Shown in pieces: positions 5,320 through 7,830 of a DNA stretch of 7,830 nt (position 1 is the stretch's first letter; every line of letters starts with the position of its first letter). The notes beneath the pieces are model-generated. The model was given only the letters and a program-made list of their open reading frames with translations, had not been told where the DNA came from and did not search any database. This stretch comes from an uncultured Collinsella sp. Its GTDB lineage: Bacteria; Actinomycetota; Coriobacteriia; Coriobacteriales; Coriobacteriaceae. The stretch is from assembly GCA_900757465.1 (NCBI GenBank), contig CAAENY010000005.1:1-7830 (forward strand), written 5' to 3'. The position numbers were made by a program, and so were the translations under genes.

Positions 5320-6829
5320 GGTAGTCCCTTCGTACACGCGGTCCCTGGTCGTCGGTACGCAGACGCGCCGACGGGTCCGAGTTCAAATCGATTCGATTAT
5401 ATCCGCCACCCGCGTTGCGAGGGCTGGGGCGCTGCGAACGACCTTGCGGAGCCATTCGCGGGCGTGGACGAGCTGCCGGCTCGGATGCAGAACCATCCAG
5501 AACGGTAAAGCCGCTACGCGAAGGTCGTTCACCGCGCACATGGGCTACGCCGGCGGTGCTCTCGTCCATAACGGCAAAGCTCTCACGGCGGCGGTCATAC
5601 TCATCGCGGCGGGCGCTCTCGTACGAAACGCGCAGGATCAACCCGGCAAGCATAAGCGACACAATAATCGACGAACCACCGTAGCTAATAAACGGCAACG
5701 GTTTGCCCGTCATGGGAAACACGTTGAGGATGCCCAGCGCGTTAATCAAAAACTGCACTGCGAGAATGACCGCGGAGCCAGACGCCATGAGCGCGCCCCG
5801 ACGATCGGTCGCCTGCTCGGCAATGCGAAACGCCGAGTAGATCAGCATCGCAAACACCAAGAAGAACAGCACGGTTCCGACAAAGCCGACTTCCTCGCCA
5901 ATGATGGCCAGGATGTAGTCGTTGTGCGCCTCGGGCAGATACGAGTACTTCATGGTTGAGTTGCCGATGCCACGGCCGAACAGACCGCCCGAGGCAAAGG
6001 CCATGATGGCAAGCGTGGCCTGATAGCCGTCACCATACTCGTCGGCCCAAGGGTTCAAGGCAACCTGAATACGCACCATACGGTACGGCTCTGCGACAAG
6101 TGCAATCACGATCACGAGAATGCCGAAGATTAGCACGCCGATGATAAATCTGGGGTCGAGACCCGCAAACAACGCCATGCACATGAGGGTCAACAGGATG
6201 ATCAGGACAGTACCGAAATCGGGCTGGATAAAGATCAGAAAGAGCGAAATGCCCAGGTAGATGCCCATCTTGCGAAGGAATTCGTTGATGTTGCCACCGG
6301 GCGAAAAGAAGCGATCAAGCATGATGGCCGAATACGCAATGGCAAATGGCTTTAAAAACTCGGAAGGCTGGAACTGAATACCGGCGATGTTGAGCCAGCG
6401 CGTGGCGCCACGGCTGCCGCTGCCCACCAAGAACACCAGAAGCAGTAGCCCTATCATGCCGATGAGGAAGATCCTGAGCACATCCTCCCCAAACCAGCTG
6501 TCCGGCAAAACGCGCACGATGGCAATCAGCGCCAGAACACCGACCACGGCAAACGCGGCCTGTCGACCCAGAAAAAACGTCGCCGAGCCATTCTCGTGCA
6601 GCGCCTCGACCGAAGACGCCGAGTACACCATCAGCAGGCCAAAACATACCAAGGTAAACAGGCAGGCCATGAATATCAAACGGGGGCGCATGATACGGGC
6701 GGGAACGCCGGCAATATAGCGTTCGCTAAACGACTGCCCACCGCGGCTGGAACGCGGTGTGGTGCGACGTGAGGAAGCACGGTCCGAGTCGGGCCTCCTC
6801 ATACCTTGTCGGGGGCTCTCCTCTCTCAC
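5309..6829 (-). CDS. ftsW: Septal peptidoglycan polymerase FtsW (SEDS family)
   Basis: FtsW is the multi-pass SEDS glycosyltransferase that polymerises lipid II at the septum with a partner class B penicillin-binding protein. In 506 residues: a basic Ser/Arg-rich cytoplasmic tail at 1-47; membrane segments from about 50 to 403, consistent with ten; GATRWLNI at 141-148; QPSEFLKPF at 154-162; QPDFGT at 202-207; YLPEAHNDYILAIIGEE at 297-313, whose Asp304 matches the essential Asp of SEDS polymerases (E. coli FtsW Asp297); GKPLPFISYGGSS at 375-387; then a hydrophilic, Arg/Pro/Ser-rich tail of about 100 residues. RodA is the close relative, but the dcw position argues for FtsW. GTG at 6829 is chosen because AGGGG lies 5 nt upstream. 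The alternative ATG at 6802 lacks a properly spaced site. It follows murD by 8 nt and overlaps murG. Confidence 0.96.
   Translation of the reverse strand: MREESPRQGMRRPDSDRASSRRTTPRSSRGGQSFSERYIAGVPARIMRPRLIFMACLFTLVCFGLLMVYSASSVEALHENGSATFFLGRQAAFAVVGVLALIAIVRVLPDSWFGEDVLRIFLIGMIGLLLLVFLVGSGSRGATRWLNIAGIQFQPSEFLKPFAIAYSAIMLDRFFSPGGNINEFLRKMGIYLGISLFLIFIQPDFGTVLIILLTLMCMALFAGLDPRFIIGVLIFGILVIVIALVAEPYRMVRIQVALNPWADEYGDGYQATLAIMAFASGGLFGRGIGNSTMKYSYLPEAHNDYILAIIGEEVGFVGTVLFFLVFAMLIYSAFRIAEQATDRRGALMASGSAVILAVQFLINALGILNVFPMTGKPLPFISYGGSSIIVSLMLAGLILRVSYESARRDEYDRRRESFAVMDESTAGVAHVRGERPSRSGFTVLDGSASEPAARPRPRMAPQGRSQRPSPRNAGGGYNRIDLNSDPSARLRTDDQGPRVRRDYHDR
5325..5330 (-). promoter_or_regulatory. 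Ribosome binding site of murG, inside the ftsW 3' end
   Basis: AAGGGA on the minus strand, 5 nt before the ATG at 5319 and within the last codons of ftsW. It selects this ATG over the GTG at 5337 and the later in-frame ATG four codons downstream. Confidence 0.6.
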
Positions 6830-6834
6830 CGCAA

Positions 6835-6839
6835 CCCCT
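6835..6839 (-). promoter_or_regulatory. Ribosome binding site of ftsW, overlapping the murD stop
   Basis: AGGGG on the minus strand shares its first two bases with the murD TAG stop and stands 5 nt before the GTG at 6829. It supports the GTG start and coupling to murD termination. Confidence 0.55.
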
Positions 6840-7830
6840 ATTCCATTTGTGATTTCGCTGTAGCGGCAAGCTGAGCCACGTAGTCCTTAAACACGCGGCC
6901 GCGCTCCTCATAGCCCGAGAACTCATCGAACGAAGAGCAGGCAGGAGAAAGTAAGATCACATCGCCACGGCTCGAAAGCGAACGGGCAACGTCCACGGCG
7001 TCGCGCAGGTCATCCGCCTGGGCGATATCCACATCGCCATCGACATCAGCCTCGTCCATAGCGGCGGTGAAGCGCTCGCGCGCATCGCCAAAGCAGACGA
7101 CCGAGCGCACGTTGTCCATAACGACGCGCGCGAAGTCCGTGAGCGGCGTGCCCTTATCGTGGCCGCCGAGCAGCAAGATCACGTCGTCATCGGGAAATGC
7201 CGTCAGTGCCTTCTCGACCGCATCGGTGTTGGTCGCCTTGGAATCGTTGACGTAGCGCACGCCGTCAATCTCGCCACATGGCTCCACGCGGTGCTCGAGC
7301 GGCTGGAACGAGGCAAGACCGCGGCAGACACCATCGACATCGGCACCGACCGCCAAGGCAGCCGTGGCAGCGCACAGGGCATTGATAACATTGTGATGGC
7401 CCGAGATCTTGAGCTCGGATGTAGCGATGAGCGGGGTCTCGACGCCTTTCAGACGCACGATCATCTTGCCATCGCGCACAAAGGCGGCATCCTCGCCCTC
7501 AGGCTCGTCAAAGGCAACCTTGCAGATGCGACGACCCGGCGTGTAGATGTACTCATCGAACTCGTGAATGCCGGCGTCTTCGACGTCGACAACCACCAGA
7601 TCGTCATCGACCATATTGTCAAACAGTTTGACCTTGGCAAGCGCATAGTTCTTATGGCTCTTATGCCAGCCCAAGTGGTCGGGAGTGATGTTGAGCAGCA
7701 CCGCCACGCGGGGGTGGAGCTCGGTGGTCGTAGCAATCTGATAGCTCGAGAGCTCAGCCACAAACCACTCGTTGTGGGCTCGGCCGTCAATCTCGTTGAC
7801 CGGCGGCTCGCCGATGTTGCCGACAGCAAC
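6838..7830 (-). CDS. murD: UDP-N-acetylmuramoylalanine--D-glutamate ligase MurD (5' end cut off by window edge)
   Basis: MurD is the cytoplasmic ATP-dependent ligase that adds D-Glu to UDP-MurNAc-L-Ala. The last 330 codons are present, of roughly 450-500. The reading frame is open to the window edge, so the N-terminal UDP-binding domain and the ATP P-loop lie outside. Seen in the visible part: GNIGEP at 4-9, AELSSYQI at 25-32, LNITPDHLGWHKSHKNYALAK at 46-66 whose last Lys matches the carbamylated Lys of the family, GHHNVINAL at 144-152, EHRVEP at 179-184, NDSKATNTD at 195-203, GGHDKG at 222-227 and SPACSSFDEF at 295-304. These cover the ATPase core and the C-terminal ligase domain, with no missing key residue in the part seen. 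A GTG at 7761 could be misread as a start, but the MurD homology continues upstream of it. The stop is 8 nt from ftsW. Confidence 0.97.
   Translation of the reverse strand, partial: VAVGNIGEPPVNEIDGRAHNEWFVAELSSYQIATTTELHPRVAVLLNITPDHLGWHKSHKNYALAKVKLFDNMVDDDLVVVDVEDAGIHEFDEYIYTPGRRICKVAFDEPEGEDAAFVRDGKMIVRLKGVETPLIATSELKISGHHNVINALCAATAALAVGADVDGVCRGLASFQPLEHRVEPCGEIDGVRYVNDSKATNTDAVEKALTAFPDDDVILLLGGHDKGTPLTDFARVVMDNVRSVVCFGDARERFTAAMDEADVDGDVDIAQADDLRDAVDVARSLSSRGDVILLSPACSSFDEFSGYEERGRVFKDYVAQLAATAKSQME

Noticed and set aside
5072..5959. Plus-strand open frame of 295 codons opposite murG and ftsW
   Set aside because: It crosses the boundary of two well-supported minus-strand genes and its translation is Arg/Thr/Ser/Ala-rich without any recognisable domain.
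6838..7761. GTG at 7761 as the start of murD
   Set aside because: The frame stays open to the window edge, and the upstream codons give GNIGEP and other MurD-like residues, so the gene continues beyond the window.
1..7830. A previously undescribed system, mobile element, CRISPR array or RNA gene hidden among the cell-wall genes
   Set aside because: Every stretch over 100 nt is accounted for by seven canonical dcw genes except the 199-nt ftsQ-ftsZ gap. I saw no long repeats, transposase motifs, tRNA-like folds or compositional islands apart from that gap.

Overview
The window is a core stretch of a division and cell-wall (dcw) gene cluster. All genes lie on the minus strand, so transcription runs from high to low coordinates. 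In transcription order they are murD (3' part, entering at the right edge), ftsW, murG, murC, murB, ftsQ and ftsZ (5' part, leaving at the left edge). I see no mobile element, RNA gene, CRISPR array or foreign-looking gene. The plus strand shows only shadow reading frames.

The likely source is a GC-rich member of the Actinomycetota, most probably class Coriobacteriia (Collinsella-like). The reasons are ftsQ lying directly next to ftsZ with no ftsA between them, an FtsZ signature loop of the actinobacterial GEGGGTGTG form, long basic disordered tails on FtsQ and FtsW, and murB sitting between murC and ftsQ. Mycobacterium and Streptomyces clusters usually lack that murB. The class is an inference from gene order and protein style. 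The genus is a guess.

Layout: murD ends at 6838 and ftsW starts with GTG at 6829, 8 nt later. ftsW overlaps murG by 11 nt. A 97-nt gap separates murG from murC. murC and murB are 5 nt apart. murB overlaps ftsQ by 44 nt. A 199-nt AT-rich gap separates ftsQ from ftsZ and is the only convincing regulatory region, with a candidate sigma-70-type promoter, three short inverted repeats and a strong ftsZ ribosome binding site.

The genes form one pathway. MurB completes UDP-MurNAc, MurC adds L-Ala and MurD adds D-Glu, all in the cytoplasm. MurG then converts lipid I to lipid II at the membrane. FtsW polymerises lipid II into septal glycan outside the membrane. FtsQ links the division proteins across the membrane, and FtsZ forms the ring that organises them. 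The content is ordinary core machinery. The points worth a second look are the ftsZ upstream region, the murB/ftsQ overlap that carries a MurB catalytic codon, and the long cytoplasmic tails of FtsQ and FtsW in an apparently FtsA-less divisome.
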